64,000 nt of DNA from Novosphingobium sp. Chol11 (GTDB lineage: Bacteria > Pseudomonadota > Alphaproteobacteria > Sphingomonadales > Sphingomonadaceae): assembly GCA_945906105.1 (NCBI GenBank), contig CAMDQO010000001.1, positions 124,001 through 188,000 of the forward strand. Reading direction: 5' to 3'. Within the stretch, counting starts at the first letter, position 1; every line of letters starts with the position of its first letter. Shown one piece after another: positions 21,643 through 37,734 of this stretch. Under the pieces are notes generated by a model. That model saw only the letters and a program-made list of their open reading frames with translations, searched no databases and was not told where the DNA came from. The translations under genes were made by a program, and so were the position numbers.

Positions 21643-22850
21643 GCGCGATCAGCTGGCCGAAGAAGGTGCTGATCTTCGCCCCGTCGGTCGATGGCGGCAT
21701 CCCGCATTACACGCATCATCAGGCCGAAGAGCTGGTGCGGCGCGGCATTGATGTGACCATGGTTTGCCGCCCCGATCATCCCTGGCCGCAAGACAAGGTT
21801 TCCTATCGCCAGATCCGCCGCCTGTCCGTGGCCCCCACCGGACGCTCTGTAGGGCACAAAGTGCTGCGCGTGCTCACCCATATCTGGATTCATTATCAGC
21901 TGTTCTGGTGGGTGCTGCGGCTGCGCCCCTCGGCGGTACTGATCGAGGCCAATACTGAATTCTATGCCGCAGCTTGGGCCTGGCCGCATCTGGCGGCGAG
22001 CGCGCTGGGCCTGCCCTATATCATGAACCTGCATGATCCGGTGCGCGGCCTGTGGTTCGGGCCGAAGTGGTTCAGCCGTTTATCGCTATGGGCGGCCTAT
22101 CGCCTGCTGTGGGGCGGGCTGATCCATGGCCAACCACCAAAGGGAGCCTATCTGCCAAAGTCGCTGGCGATAGAGGTGGTGCCGCACGGGCTGTTCGATC
22201 ACCTTGAGGCCGCCACCCCGCCCTATGACTTGCGCCGGAACCTGGGCATCACGGCGGAAAGTTTCGTGCTGCTCTCTTTCGGCCACATCGCCGATCGCAA
22301 GAACCAGCAGTTGCTGGTGGAAGCGGTGGCGCGGGTGCCGAAAGCAGTGCTGGTCATCGCCGGACCGCAGCATTCAACCCGCCAGCGCCCGCCGCAGTTC
22401 TATCGCGATCAGGCCAGCGCACTTGGCTGTGCGGACCGGGTTTACGTGCTGGACCAATTCATCCCCGATGAAGAAGTGGCGGCCTACTTCGCCGCTGCCG
22501 ATGCCATTGCCCTGACTTACGACAGCGGTTTCGTTTCACAAAGCGGGGTTCTTCAGATCGCGGCACAGTGGGAAAAGCCGGTGCTGGCTTCCAGCGGGCC
22601 TGGCGCTTTACGGGAAACCATGGGGAATTATGGCATTGGCATATTCGTTCCGCCCGACAGTGCCGATGCCATCGAAGGCGGGCTGCGCCAGCTGATATCT
22701 GCGCCCGGCGGGCGTGAGGCCGCATTTGCCGCTTTCCGCACGTCTGCCAGTTGGGGTGCCAATATTGATGGTATGTTACACTTGCTACGCCGGTTGAAAC
22801 CGGGGAAGCAGATATCGACGGACGAGGCCTCGGGGGCAGGGGCGGCATAA
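21639..22850 (+). CDS. Glycosyltransferase family 4 (GT-B)
   Basis: Predicted GT-B glycosyltransferase of 403 residues. The N-terminal domain reads VLIFAPSVDGGIPHYTHHQAEEL, a typical acceptor-binding start with a Gly-rich loop. The C-terminal domain has LLSFGHIADRKNQQLLVEAV, VIAGPQ and a final SQSGVLQIAAQWEKPVLAS where a donor phosphate loop is expected. The start overlaps the previous gene by four bases. It is the last transferase of the fucose-type block. Confidence 0.82.
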   Translation: MSAISWPKKVLIFAPSVDGGIPHYTHHQAEELVRRGIDVTMVCRPDHPWPQDKVSYRQIRRLSVAPTGRSVGHKVLRVLTHIWIHYQLFWWVLRLRPSAVLIEANTEFYAAAWAWPHLAASALGLPYIMNLHDPVRGLWFGPKWFSRLSLWAAYRLLWGGLIHGQPPKGAYLPKSLAIEVVPHGLFDHLEAATPPYDLRRNLGITAESFVLLSFGHIADRKNQQLLVEAVARVPKAVLVIAGPQHSTRQRPPQFYRDQASALGCADRVYVLDQFIPDEEVAAYFAAADAIALTYDSGFVSQSGVLQIAAQWEKPVLASSGPGALRETMGNYGIGIFVPPDSADAIEGGLRQLISAPGGREAAFAAFRTSASWGANIDGMLHLLRRLKPGKQISTDEASGAGAA

Positions 22851-22862
22851 CAGGGGGTAGGC

Positions 22863-23462
22863 GTGGCAGGGATTGATGGCGATGAAGCGGCGTTTCGGCG
22901 CAAGCGTCGGCGCAAGCATGAGGAAAAGGGAGCCGTCGCCTATTTCCACAGCCGAATGGCGCGCCTCCACATGGCCAGCGCGGTTGGCTTGTTGCTGATG
23001 GGCTTTGTCGGCACTCAATATTACGGGCTGCAACGCGCCGGGCAGGCCTATGCCGGGATTTCGCTGGGGATGCCGAAAATCGCTCTGCAAGAGATACGCG
23101 GTGTTCCCGAGGGCGGAAATGCGGCTGGCGATGATTGGCTCTATTCCTCTGGTCCTGCGCAAGTGCTGGCCCGCTTCAATAACGGAAGCATCAGCGAGGT
23201 GCGCTGCGTTGTTTCTGACCAAAGCATGGTCGGCTGCCCCTCCGTTCTGGGCGTGGGATCGGGCGCTTCACAAGCGGAAGTCTTTGCCGCTTTCGGGGTG
23301 CCGGATAGCAAAGTGACTGCCGGTGCAGAGCAAGTGCTGGTCTATCGCGGTATGGGTTATAGTTTCCGCTTGCGGGACGGCGCGGTCACTGGTGTGATCC
23401 TCCAGCAGCCGCAAGGTGGCTTCTCGTTGTTGCGAACACTGGGGTATCGGCTGATCCCCTGA
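22863..23462 (+). CDS. Hypothetical single-pass membrane protein at the end of the glycan cluster
   Basis: A 199-residue protein starting with GTG after a G-rich ribosome site. It has a very basic N-terminus (RRKRRRKHEEKG), one transmembrane helix near residues 38-56 (MASAVGLLLMGFVGTQYYG) and a periplasmic domain with two related segments: GISLGMPKIALQEIRGVPE and GVGSGASQAEVFAAFGVPDS. The two segments look like an internal duplication of a small alpha/beta unit of the kind seen in SmpA/BamE-like or outer-membrane-assembly folds. I do not recognise the family. Its operon position suggests a link to surface glycan export or regulation. Confidence 0.7.
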   Translation: MAGIDGDEAAFRRKRRRKHEEKGAVAYFHSRMARLHMASAVGLLLMGFVGTQYYGLQRAGQAYAGISLGMPKIALQEIRGVPEGGNAAGDDWLYSSGPAQVLARFNNGSISEVRCVVSDQSMVGCPSVLGVGSGASQAEVFAAFGVPDSKVTAGAEQVLVYRGMGYSFRLRDGAVTGVILQQPQGGFSLLRTLGYRLIP

Positions 23463-23501
23463 GCCTGTTCCCCTGAGTCTGAGCGCTTGGCTGCCATAAC
23501 A

Positions 23502-23535
23502 AAAAACCCCGCCGGAGCGATCCGGCGGGGTTTTT
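23502..23535. terminator. Bidirectional rho-independent terminator
   Basis: Perfect inverted repeat with 15-base arms: A5, CCCCGCCGGA, a GCGA tetraloop, then TCCGGCGGGG and T5. It works in both directions and separates the + strand glycan operon from the - strand rpoBC operon, whose stop is 22 bases away. Confidence 0.93.
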
Positions 23536-23557
23536 GTTGTTCAGAGGGAAACGAGGC

Positions 23558-27841
<4,284 letters not shown>

Positions 27842-27918
27842 AATTTCAGTCCCTCAGCAGGGTGAATTTTCTAGGGCGGGGTGGTGCGGGAGGGCGGCGT
27901 TTCAGCCGCCCTTTCCGG

Positions 27919-32079
<4,161 letters not shown>

Positions 32080-32410
32080 GAGGGGTCTTGCCTCTTTCGC
32101 TCGAACTATGCCGGAAAACCGGCGGGAAATAGCGGTGCGCGGGGTGATTTTACGCGACGCAAAACGGCCACATGGCGCACGGCTTCCCGTTGGGGAGCCA
32201 TGGCCCGCAGCCAGATCTCGCGTCGCATGAAAACCCGGATGCTTCCTTCCTGGGCAGGCCCACCGCGCATGGACCGCCTTGCTCGAAGCTAGGGCGAGGC
32301 GGGCCTATAGGCGGGCGGGGGCGGAGTGTCAAACGGGGGGTGGAGCGGATTGGCTAAATTCCCGCCCCCAAGCGCCGACCGAAGTGCCGCCGAAGCGCTA
32401 GAAAGCAAGA
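32080..32410. other. rpoB upstream region, no gene seen
   Basis: About 330 bases between the rpoB start and the first operator half-site of the small-peptide operon. It should hold the rpoB promoter and leader on the - strand, but I cannot point to a convincing -35/-10 pair. Short open frames here lack ribosome sites and family features. Confidence 0.4.
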
Positions 32411-32416
32411 ATTCTC

Positions 32417-32506
32417 GATAAACAATCAATACCATATCGTTTTACGATAATATCGTTTGACAATATGGCCGACTCGATATATTGTTTATCAATATTGACC
32501 ATATCG
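32417..32506 (+). promoter_or_regulatory. Promoter with overlapping palindromic operators for the small-peptide operon
   Basis: AT-rich island in GC-rich surroundings. TTGACA (32457-32462) with TATTGT (32480-32485) gives a 17-base spacer; TATATT (32478-32483) is an alternative -10. GATAAACAAT (32417-32426) is repeated inverted as ATTGTTTATC (32481-32490), over the -10. ACCATATCG occurs at 32431-32439 and again at 32498-32506, and CGATA/TATCG half-sites fill the space between. This is what an autoregulated promoter of the downstream HTH gene would look like. The binding protein is an inference. Confidence 0.65.
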
Positions 32507-32517
32507 GAGAACAACCA

Positions 32518-32613
32518 ATGACTGCTTACCTGCCCCGCACTGTCGCCGCCTTCCTCGCGCTCAGCATCGCCAACCTGCTGTGGCTGGCAACGCTGGCTCC
32601 CACCGCGCTGTGA
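32518..32613 (+). CDS. 31-residue membrane peptide A
   Basis: Small protein MTAYLPRTVAAFLALSIA followed by NLLWLATLAPTAL. The ATG has a good ribosome site (GGAG, 32506-32509, eight bases upstream). A single hydrophobic helix spans most of the length after one Arg, so an inner-membrane location is likely. The last 11 residues match peptide B at 10 of 11 positions, while 7 of the 11 codons differ synonymously, so the protein sequence has been conserved by selection. It is the first gene after the palindromic promoter and lies upstream of the DUF2975/HTH pair. I know of no described family. Confidence 0.72.
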   Translation: MTAYLPRTVAAFLALSIANLLWLATLAPTAL

Positions 32614-32651
32614 ACGTTCCTGACGCCTCCTCCATACTGAAAGCCTCACCA

Positions 32652-32747
32652 ATGAGTCCTGTTCTGACCCGCGCTGTTGCCATTGCCGTGTCGCTGCAAG
32701 TTGCCCAGATTCTGTGGCTGGCCACTTTGGCACCTGTCGCCCTATAA
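32652..32747 (+). CDS. 31-residue membrane peptide B, paralogue of A
   Basis: Small protein MSPVLTRAVAIAVSLQVA followed by QILWLATLAPVAL, the same length as peptide A and with the same layout: short N-terminus, one Arg at position 7, a hydrophobic helix and the LWLATLAPxAL end. It begins 38 bases after the stop of A. The ribosome site is weak (GAAAG about nine bases upstream), so it may be translated less or by coupling. Fifty bases separate it from the DUF2975 start. Function unknown. Confidence 0.7.
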   Translation: MSPVLTRAVAIAVSLQVAQILWLATLAPVAL

Positions 32748-32797
32748 AGTAGACGCGTTGCGCGCCCAGTGACGGCGCGCCAACCGGGAGCAAACCC

Positions 32798-33328
32798 ATG
32801 CCAATCAGACCTCGCGACCCATTGTTGATCTCGGCGCGGCTGCTGTTGACCCTGATCATGGGGCTGGTCGTTCTGCTTGGCGCTGCCGTGCTGGCCGCCG
32901 TGCCACTGGCGCTGATCTTCAAGGACCGGGTGATGGTATCAATCGCCGAGCACACAACGCGCGTAATTGGCGACGACATGATCATCGCGATCATGTCGAT
33001 CCTGGGCCTGATCGTTGTCATGGCGGCGCTGGCCTTCATGTTTTTGCGCGAGATGCGCCGCATTGTTGACTCGGTCGGCGAAGGCAACGCCTTCATTCCG
33101 ATCAATTCTGTTCGTCTGGCGCGGATGGGCTGGATCACCGTTGGTATCGAGGTGATCTCGATTCCCGCTGGTGCCATCGGGCATTGGATGGCGGGCATGT
33201 TCCGCCTCGCAACGGCGGACTTCGGATTTTCGCTCGGTGGGATATTGCTCGCCGTTATCCTGTTCCTCCTGTCGCGGGTTTTCCGCGAGGGCGCGGCGAT
33301 GCGCGAAGAGCTGGAAGGGACCGTGTGA
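32798..33328 (+). CDS. DUF2975 family membrane protein
   Basis: A 176-residue protein with four predicted transmembrane helices (about residues 10-40, 60-82, 107-127 and 142-160). The family-typical segment GEGNAFIPINSVRLARMGW (about 93-111) lies between helices 2 and 3. A GGGAG site seven bases upstream supports the start. Genes of this family are usually paired with a small Cro/CI-type regulator, as here, where the stop overlaps the regulator start (TGATG). The biochemical role of DUF2975 proteins is not known. Confidence 0.85.
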   Translation: MPIRPRDPLLISARLLLTLIMGLVVLLGAAVLAAVPLALIFKDRVMVSIAEHTTRVIGDDMIIAIMSILGLIVVMAALAFMFLREMRRIVDSVGEGNAFIPINSVRLARMGWITVGIEVISIPAGAIGHWMAGMFRLATADFGFSLGGILLAVILFLLSRVFREGAAMREELEGTV

Positions 33329-33588
33329 TGGCAATCCCAGAACCACGCCCAGAAACGCGCCCAGAAACCCGCACCGCCGAAGGCCGCATAATCGTCAAGC
33401 TTGACGATCTGCTTTACCAGCGCCGCATGACCCTGACCGAACTGGCGGAACGGGTGGACATCACGCTGGCCAACCTCTCGATCCTCAAGACCGGCAAGGC
33501 CAAGGCGATCCGCTTTTCCACGCTGGAATCAATCTGCCAGGTGCTGGATTGTCAGCCGGGTGATCTGCTGGGTTTCGACACTCTTTAG
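33328..33588 (+). CDS. Cro/CI-type (YozG-like) transcriptional regulator
   Basis: An 86-residue DNA-binding protein. The first 18 residues are a Pro/Glu/Arg stretch with PETR repeats. The helix-turn-helix occupies about residues 34-57 (MTLTELAERVDITLANLSIL), followed by the family end STLESICQVLDCQPGDLLGF. The start codon ATG at 33328 overlaps the DUF2975 stop. Upstream in-frame starts fall inside that gene. It probably represses its own operon through the palindromes at 32417-32506. No effector domain is present, so the signal may come from the membrane partner. Confidence 0.9.
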   Translation: MAIPEPRPETRPETRTAEGRIIVKLDDLLYQRRMTLTELAERVDITLANLSILKTGKAKAIRFSTLESICQVLDCQPGDLLGFDTL

Positions 33589-33606
33589 TCCGCCTAACGG
33601 CGGATA

Positions 33607-33686
33607 CGGCACCAGCCCGCTCCCCCGCCCGGCCACCCATAGGGTACTATTGATGGGTGGCCGGGCGGGGGAGCGGGCTGGTGCCG
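33607..33686. repeat. Perfect 34-bp inverted repeat with 12-base loop
   Basis: The arms at 33607-33640 and 33653-33686 are exact reverse complements over 34 bases. They begin CGGCACCAGCCCGCTC and end GGCCACCCAT, with loop AGGGTACTATTG. The element starts 18 bases after the regulator stop and ends 42 bases before the end of the convergent ICMT-like gene. There is no T-run, so it is not a standard terminator, though so stable a hairpin could stop or protect transcripts. It might also be a REP-type or mobile palindromic unit. Confidence 0.9.
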
Positions 33687-33727
33687 CGCAAGGCCACGCG
33701 AATGCGAGGCCGATCAATGCAATTAGC

Positions 33728-34378
33728 TCAAAACACCCCCGGGATCAGCCGCCAGCGCACTTGCTCAAGATAGGCGCGGTATTTCGGGTCTTCGCTCAGC
33801 ACCCGCTCTTCGGCTTTCAGCCGCAGGATCTGTGCCCACCAACCGATGATGTAGATCACCAGATTGATCGGCATGAACATCAGGATCATCACCGAAAGGT
33901 GGATCACCAGATAGCCCGCATACATCGGGTGGCGGACAAAGCGGTACGGCCCGGAAATTTTCACGCCCCTGTTGGCCGGGGCAACGCCGAAGCTGCGGCG
34001 CAGGGTCAGCTTGGCCCATATCTGGAACAGGTTGCCAAAGATCATCAGCCCCAGCCCCAGCGGGATCAGCGCGGGCACCAGCACCACCCCCGGCACGATC
34101 AGCAGACCGGCGCAGGTTGCGGTCATCGCCAGCAGCCAGTCCCCCAGCCGCATTGAAAGCTTGTCGGTCGGGCGGCGGATCAGGGTGAAGAAGGCAATCG
34201 TCGATTCCGAGATCAGCAGCAGCCAGGCATAGGGATTGCCGGAGACATTGATGCGATAGGCGAGGAACGCCCAGAGCAACACCACCGCCACCTGTTCAAG
34301 CCGGTCAGCCACGGCGGGGCGAATCCAGCCACCTGACTTGGCTTGCAGATCGCCTGTGGCTTCAAGTATTGCTGTCAT
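33728..34378 (-). CDS. Isoprenylcysteine carboxyl methyltransferase-like membrane protein
   Basis: Integral-membrane methyltransferase of the ICMT/PEMT type (216 residues). It has about five hydrophobic segments and the conserved SAM-binding C-terminal block GPYRFVRHPMYAGYL (about residues 143-157), followed by EERVLSEDPKYRAYLEQVRWRLIPG. Bacteria lack prenylated CaaX proteins, so the substrate is probably a lipid or small isoprenoid rather than a protein. It is convergent with the DUF2975/HTH operon and divergent from rplJ. Confidence 0.85.
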   Translation of the reverse strand: MTAILEATGDLQAKSGGWIRPAVADRLEQVAVVLLWAFLAYRINVSGNPYAWLLLISESTIAFFTLIRRPTDKLSMRLGDWLLAMTATCAGLLIVPGVVLVPALIPLGLGLMIFGNLFQIWAKLTLRRSFGVAPANRGVKISGPYRFVRHPMYAGYLVIHLSVMILMFMPINLVIYIIGWWAQILRLKAEERVLSEDPKYRAYLEQVRWRLIPGVF

Positions 34379-34827
34379 CTGATCCCCGCTCGCGTAAATT
34401 CACTTGGCCTGAACTCGCAGAACAGGGTTAACATCCTGTTAGCGGAATTGCGCAGGGCACGGATGTGGCGGGATTGGGCACCAGATTTCTTGACTCCGCA
34501 CCACTGCCTGCTATTGGCCGCGCCTGACCGGTATGGATTCGTCCCGCCGATCATCCGTCCGAGACAGTTGGTGCTGACATTCAGTCAGCTTAATTTCCAG
34601 CCTAGGCGGGGAAAAGAGATTTCGGGGTTTCGGCCCCATGGCCCTCACTCTTGTGAGGCCTTTGTGCTCCCCAAACCTCTGGGGCCACACTCCTTCCCCT
34701 TCAATGGACTCGCCCCAAACGCGCAAGCGTGCGGGACAATGTAGCCGGTCGCGTTGGGCATTCCTGCGTGACCATGTGTGCCACCGCATGGCTTGTTCAT
34801 GCGGACACATAAAGGAAGGAGTAAGGC
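34379..34827 (+). promoter_or_regulatory. Promoter and long structured leader of rplJ-rplL
   Basis: No gene is seen in these 449 bases. A likely promoter is TTGACT (34490-34495) with TATTGG (34512-34517). The transcript would have a leader of about 300 bases with several hairpins: CCTCAC/GTGAGG (34643-34658) and CCGCATG/CATGCGG (34784-34804), the latter just upstream of the AAGGAAGGAG ribosome site. L10 is known to bind such leaders and repress translation of its own operon, so an L10-leader function is inferred from position and structure. Confidence 0.6.
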
Positions 34828-35343
34828 ATGGATCGTTCGCAGAAAGCCGATTCGGTCGCTTCGCTCAACGCAGTCTTCAACGAGGTCGGCGTGGTGGTAG
34901 TCACCCGCAACCTCGGCATGACCGTGGCTCAAACCACGGCCCTGCGCGTGAAGATGCGGGAAGCTGGCGCATCGTTCAAGGTTTCCAAGAACTCTCTTGC
35001 CAAGCTTGCCATCGCGGACACGAACTATGCAGGGATTGGTGAATTGCTCACCGGTCCTGTGGCTCTGGCGACTTCGGTCGATCCGGTTGCTGCGGCAAAG
35101 ATCGCGGTCGATTTTGCCAAGACCAACGACAAGTTGGAAATTGTTGGCGGTGCGATGGGTTCGCTGATTCTGAATACCGATGGGATCAAGGCGCTTGCCT
35201 CGATGCCGTCGCTGGATGAACTGCGGGCAAAGCTTGTTGGCCTCGTTCAGGCACCGGCGACCAAGATCGCTCAGCTCGCAACCGCTCCGGCGGCCAAGCT
35301 GGCGCGCGTCTTTGGCGCTTATGCCACGAAAGAAGCTGCGTAA
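34828..35343 (+). CDS. rplJ: 50S ribosomal protein L10
   Basis: Ribosomal stalk base protein (171 residues) that carries the L7/L12 dimers. The start [17 protein letters not shown], then [13 protein letters not shown], and [13 protein letters not shown] are typical. It is preceded by a strong AAGGAAGGAG site. It is followed after 69 bases by rplL. rplK and rplA are not immediately upstream on this strand, where an ICMT-like gene lies in the opposite direction. Confidence 0.97.
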   Translation: MDRSQKADSVASLNAVFNEVGVVVVTRNLGMTVAQTTALRVKMREAGASFKVSKNSLAKLAIADTNYAGIGELLTGPVALATSVDPVAAAKIAVDFAKTNDKLEIVGGAMGSLILNTDGIKALASMPSLDELRAKLVGLVQAPATKIAQLATAPAAKLARVFGAYATKEAA

Positions 35344-35412
35344 AAGAGTGCAACGATTTTTCCGGGTGGCCCGCTCTGGGCATCCGGTCTCAACAATTTG
35401 GAGTGAAACATC

Positions 35413-35784
35413 ATGGCTGACATCGCCAAGCTTGTAGAAGAACTTTCGAAGCTGACCGTCCTTGAGGCGGCTGACCTTGCCAAGGCACTGGAAGAAGCAT
35501 GGGGCGTTTCCGCCGCTGCTGCTGTCGCAGTTGCCGGTCCTGCTGCTGCGGCTGCTGAAGCCGTTGAAGAGAAGACCGAATTCGACGTTATCCTGATCAA
35601 CGATGGCGGCAACAAGATCGCCGTCATCAAGGAAGTCCGCGCTATCACACAGCTCGGCCTGACCGAAGCCAAGGCGCTGGTTGAAGCCGCTCCGAAGGCG
35701 ATCAAGGAAGGCGTCAACAAGGCTGAAGCCGAAGAGATCAAGGCCAAGGTTACTGCTGCCGGCGGCACCGTCGAGATCAAGTAA
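35413..35784 (+). CDS. rplL: 50S ribosomal protein L7/L12
   Basis: Stalk protein (123 residues) that recruits translation GTPases. It has the N-terminal dimerisation helix pair ([20 protein letters not shown]), an Ala-rich hinge (about residues 33-52) and the C-terminal domain with [28 protein letters not shown] and [21 protein letters not shown] precedes the start. A terminator follows at 35838. Confidence 0.97.
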   Translation: MADIAKLVEELSKLTVLEAADLAKALEEAWGVSAAAAVAVAGPAAAAAEAVEEKTEFDVILINDGGNKIAVIKEVRAITQLGLTEAKALVEAAPKAIKEGVNKAEAEEIKAKVTAAGGTVEIK

Positions 35785-35837
35785 GCTTCCGATCTTCGGA
35801 TAGAGTTTCACGGGTGTCTTGAAGCGCTCGTGGATGG

Positions 35838-35875
35838 AAGGGCGGCTCCTTAGGGGGTCGCCCTTTTCGTTTTTT
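35838..35875 (+). terminator. Rho-independent terminator after rplL
   Basis: AAGGGCG (35838-35844) pairs with CGCCCTT (35859-35865), with further G-C pairs inside the loop. A T-rich tract follows to 35875. It ends the rplJL transcript 54 bases after the stop. Confidence 0.85.
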
Positions 35876-35977
35876 GGGGGGCAGCGCCGCTCGTTTGTGA
35901 TTTCGATCAATGACATCGCGCCTGCATCGGCCCCACCTGAACGCTGTCAAATGAGCGACAGACACAGGAGGTTCCGT

Positions 35978-36757
35978 GTGAACGCCCGCCACAGGAAATC
36001 ACTGCGCGCAGCTGTGCTGCTGCTGGCCACAGTGGCCGCGCCGGTCGGTGCTGGCCCCAGCACCTCGCCCGGAATGCCAGAGCGCGTGGTCGAAGCAGCG
36101 GCTGCGGCGGGTGACTTGTTCCATGGTGGGTCAAACGTCGTGCAACGTTATGGCAACTGGCTAGGACCCGGCTGGTGGGGCGGTAGCGAACTCGACAGCC
36201 GGGCTGGTATGTCGGCACCGGTCGATGACCTTGATGCCGCCGCGCAAAAGCACGATTTCGGCTATCAGCTCGCCGAAGAGCTGGGGCGCGGTCGCCCCGG
36301 CGTTGAAGGTACTTACAAGCTGATGGCCGACATCATCGCCATCCGCGATGCCATGAGGCTTGATACCGATCCCGCGCGCTGGGCGCATCCGCCCAAGGAT
36401 CCGGTCTTGGCCCAGACCTTCGTCAAGCGGCTGGTCATCTCTTTCGAGGCGTTCCAGACGCGCTATAACAAGTTCAAATCGATGGAGATGGGCCGCACCG
36501 ACATCACCGATCTTGATACCTTGAACCGCGTGCTGGATGGCCTGCCCGATGAAGCAGCGTTCGAAGCCATGCAGAAGCAGCGCGTGCGCCAGTGGGATGG
36601 CCAGTATGCCGCCTTTCAGGCGAAAAAGCGCGCCGCCGCGACACCGGCACCAGAACCGGCACCAGCACCAAAGCCGGCAATCACAACGGATTGCTCAAAG
36701 GGGTCATTCCTCGATCAGACGCTGTGCAAGCATGATCCCAGCAAGGAAAAGCGGTGA
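35978..36757 (+). CDS. Exported protein with phospholipase A2-like motif
   Basis: A 259-residue protein. The GTG at 35978 is chosen because a full AGGAGG (35966-35971) sits six bases upstream; an in-frame ATG at 35951 has no such site. A signal peptide (RHRKSLRAAVLLLATVAAPVGAG) covers the first 25 or so residues. The core reads YGNWLGPGWWGGSE, then VDDLDAAAQKHDFGYQLAEE. The Tyr/Trp-x-Gly-x-Gly calcium loop followed by the His-Asp pair is the arrangement of parvovirus-like and bacterial secreted phospholipases A2. YKLMADIIAIRDAM then gives the expected helix. A Pro/Ala linker and a short Cys-containing tail follow. Activity is inferred. Confidence 0.68.
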   Translation: MNARHRKSLRAAVLLLATVAAPVGAGPSTSPGMPERVVEAAAAAGDLFHGGSNVVQRYGNWLGPGWWGGSELDSRAGMSAPVDDLDAAAQKHDFGYQLAEELGRGRPGVEGTYKLMADIIAIRDAMRLDTDPARWAHPPKDPVLAQTFVKRLVISFEAFQTRYNKFKSMEMGRTDITDLDTLNRVLDGLPDEAAFEAMQKQRVRQWDGQYAAFQAKKRAAATPAPEPAPAPKPAITTDCSKGSFLDQTLCKHDPSKEKR

Positions 36758-37641
36758 AGACCATGAATCGCCATGCCCGCATCCTCGCCCTGTCTTGCGC
36801 CGCTCTGGCACTGGCATTGCCCCTGCAAAGCCTGCTGGCAGGCCGCCCGACTGGTCGGTTCATTGATCTGATCGATCAGGCCATGCGTGATATGCCTGTG
36901 CGCCGAACTGATGATGCAAGAACTAACCGCGGGGCCGCAAGCAGCGATAGCACCCGGCTGCTGGTCGAGAACTGGAACCCGCAAGGTTGCGGATTTACCG
37001 ACCATGCTCAGTTCTCGTTGCCACAAGCGACGCGGCTGGACCGCATCGATCTTTGGTATAATTGGGCACAGCAGGAACGATCAAGCCGCTACCGGCTGGC
37101 CAACACCAATGGTCGCGTCTTTGCAGAGGGCTTGCTGGCGCGTGATTCCTGCGATCCCTATCAGGGTGCCTGGTGCGTCGCCACCGGGTCGCCGCGCATT
37201 AGCCTGCCAGCAGGCAGCTATACGATCCAGACAGAACGGCCACGGGTCTGCCAGAACCCGGCGAGTCGGGGGCAAGGTTTCATCAAGGCCTGGGGCAGCT
37301 CCAGCAAATCCAGCCCGGGATCGGCGCAGGTGGTACCCTTGCTGGGCAGTCACTGGACTATCTATGAGGAAATCCCCGGCGGCCGAAACTGGAAGGGAAG
37401 CTGGATTCGCGGGGGGAGTAGCAACACCTTCGATGCACAGTGGCGCGATAGTCTGACCGGGCAAAGCTTTACTGACGTGATCGAACTGCGCGAAATAACC
37501 GTCAACACCGTCCGGCTCTACCGCCAGGGCACAAAAGGCTTTTATTCCGGGACAATTTCGCCAGACCGGAAATCCATTCGTGGCGGTGCCAGCTGGTTCC
37601 CGCAAGGAGCCTTCTGGACCGCGCAGATATCGCGGGATTGA
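36754..37641 (+). CDS. Exported hypothetical protein with C-terminal beta-barrel-like domain
   Basis: Starts with GTG at 36754, overlapping the previous stop (GTGA); an ATG at 36763 (MNRHARIL) is an alternative. A signal peptide (ILALSCAALALALPLQSLLAG) leads into about 265 residues of exported protein. The C-terminal 110 residues contain GSHWTIYEEIPGGRNWKGSW, FDAQWRDSLTGQSF and RLYRQGTKGFYSGTISPDRK. This repeated W-x-G-x-W/T-G-x-F pattern is like an avidin- or lipocalin-type beta-barrel. I do not recognise a named family. Co-translation with the phospholipase-like protein suggests joint work in the periplasm or outside. Confidence 0.65.
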   Translation: MKTMNRHARILALSCAALALALPLQSLLAGRPTGRFIDLIDQAMRDMPVRRTDDARTNRGAASSDSTRLLVENWNPQGCGFTDHAQFSLPQATRLDRIDLWYNWAQQERSSRYRLANTNGRVFAEGLLARDSCDPYQGAWCVATGSPRISLPAGSYTIQTERPRVCQNPASRGQGFIKAWGSSSKSSPGSAQVVPLLGSHWTIYEEIPGGRNWKGSWIRGGSSNTFDAQWRDSLTGQSFTDVIELREITVNTVRLYRQGTKGFYSGTISPDRKSIRGGASWFPQGAFWTAQISRD

Positions 37642-37670
37642 AAGGGCGGCTCCTCGTGGGCCGCCCTTTT
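37641..37670 (+). terminator. Rho-independent terminator
   Basis: AAAGGGCGGC (37641-37650) pairs with GCCGCCCTTT (37660-37669), directly overlapping the stop codon of the exported protein, with four T residues at the end. Confidence 0.85.
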
Positions 37671-37734
37671 CGCTTGGTCGCCCGCACCCATCCGGAGGAG
37701 CCTTCCTTCCCGCCCGATCCGAATGGGATGGCTA

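Noticed and set aside
32398..33198. 266-residue open frame on the - strand
   Set aside because: It is antisense to the small-peptide genes and DUF2975, and its sequence is of shadow type (rich in Ser, Arg, Ile and Met runs).
34343..34744. 133-residue open frame in the rplJ leader
   Set aside because: It lies over the L10 leader hairpins and the likely promoter, and it has no family features.
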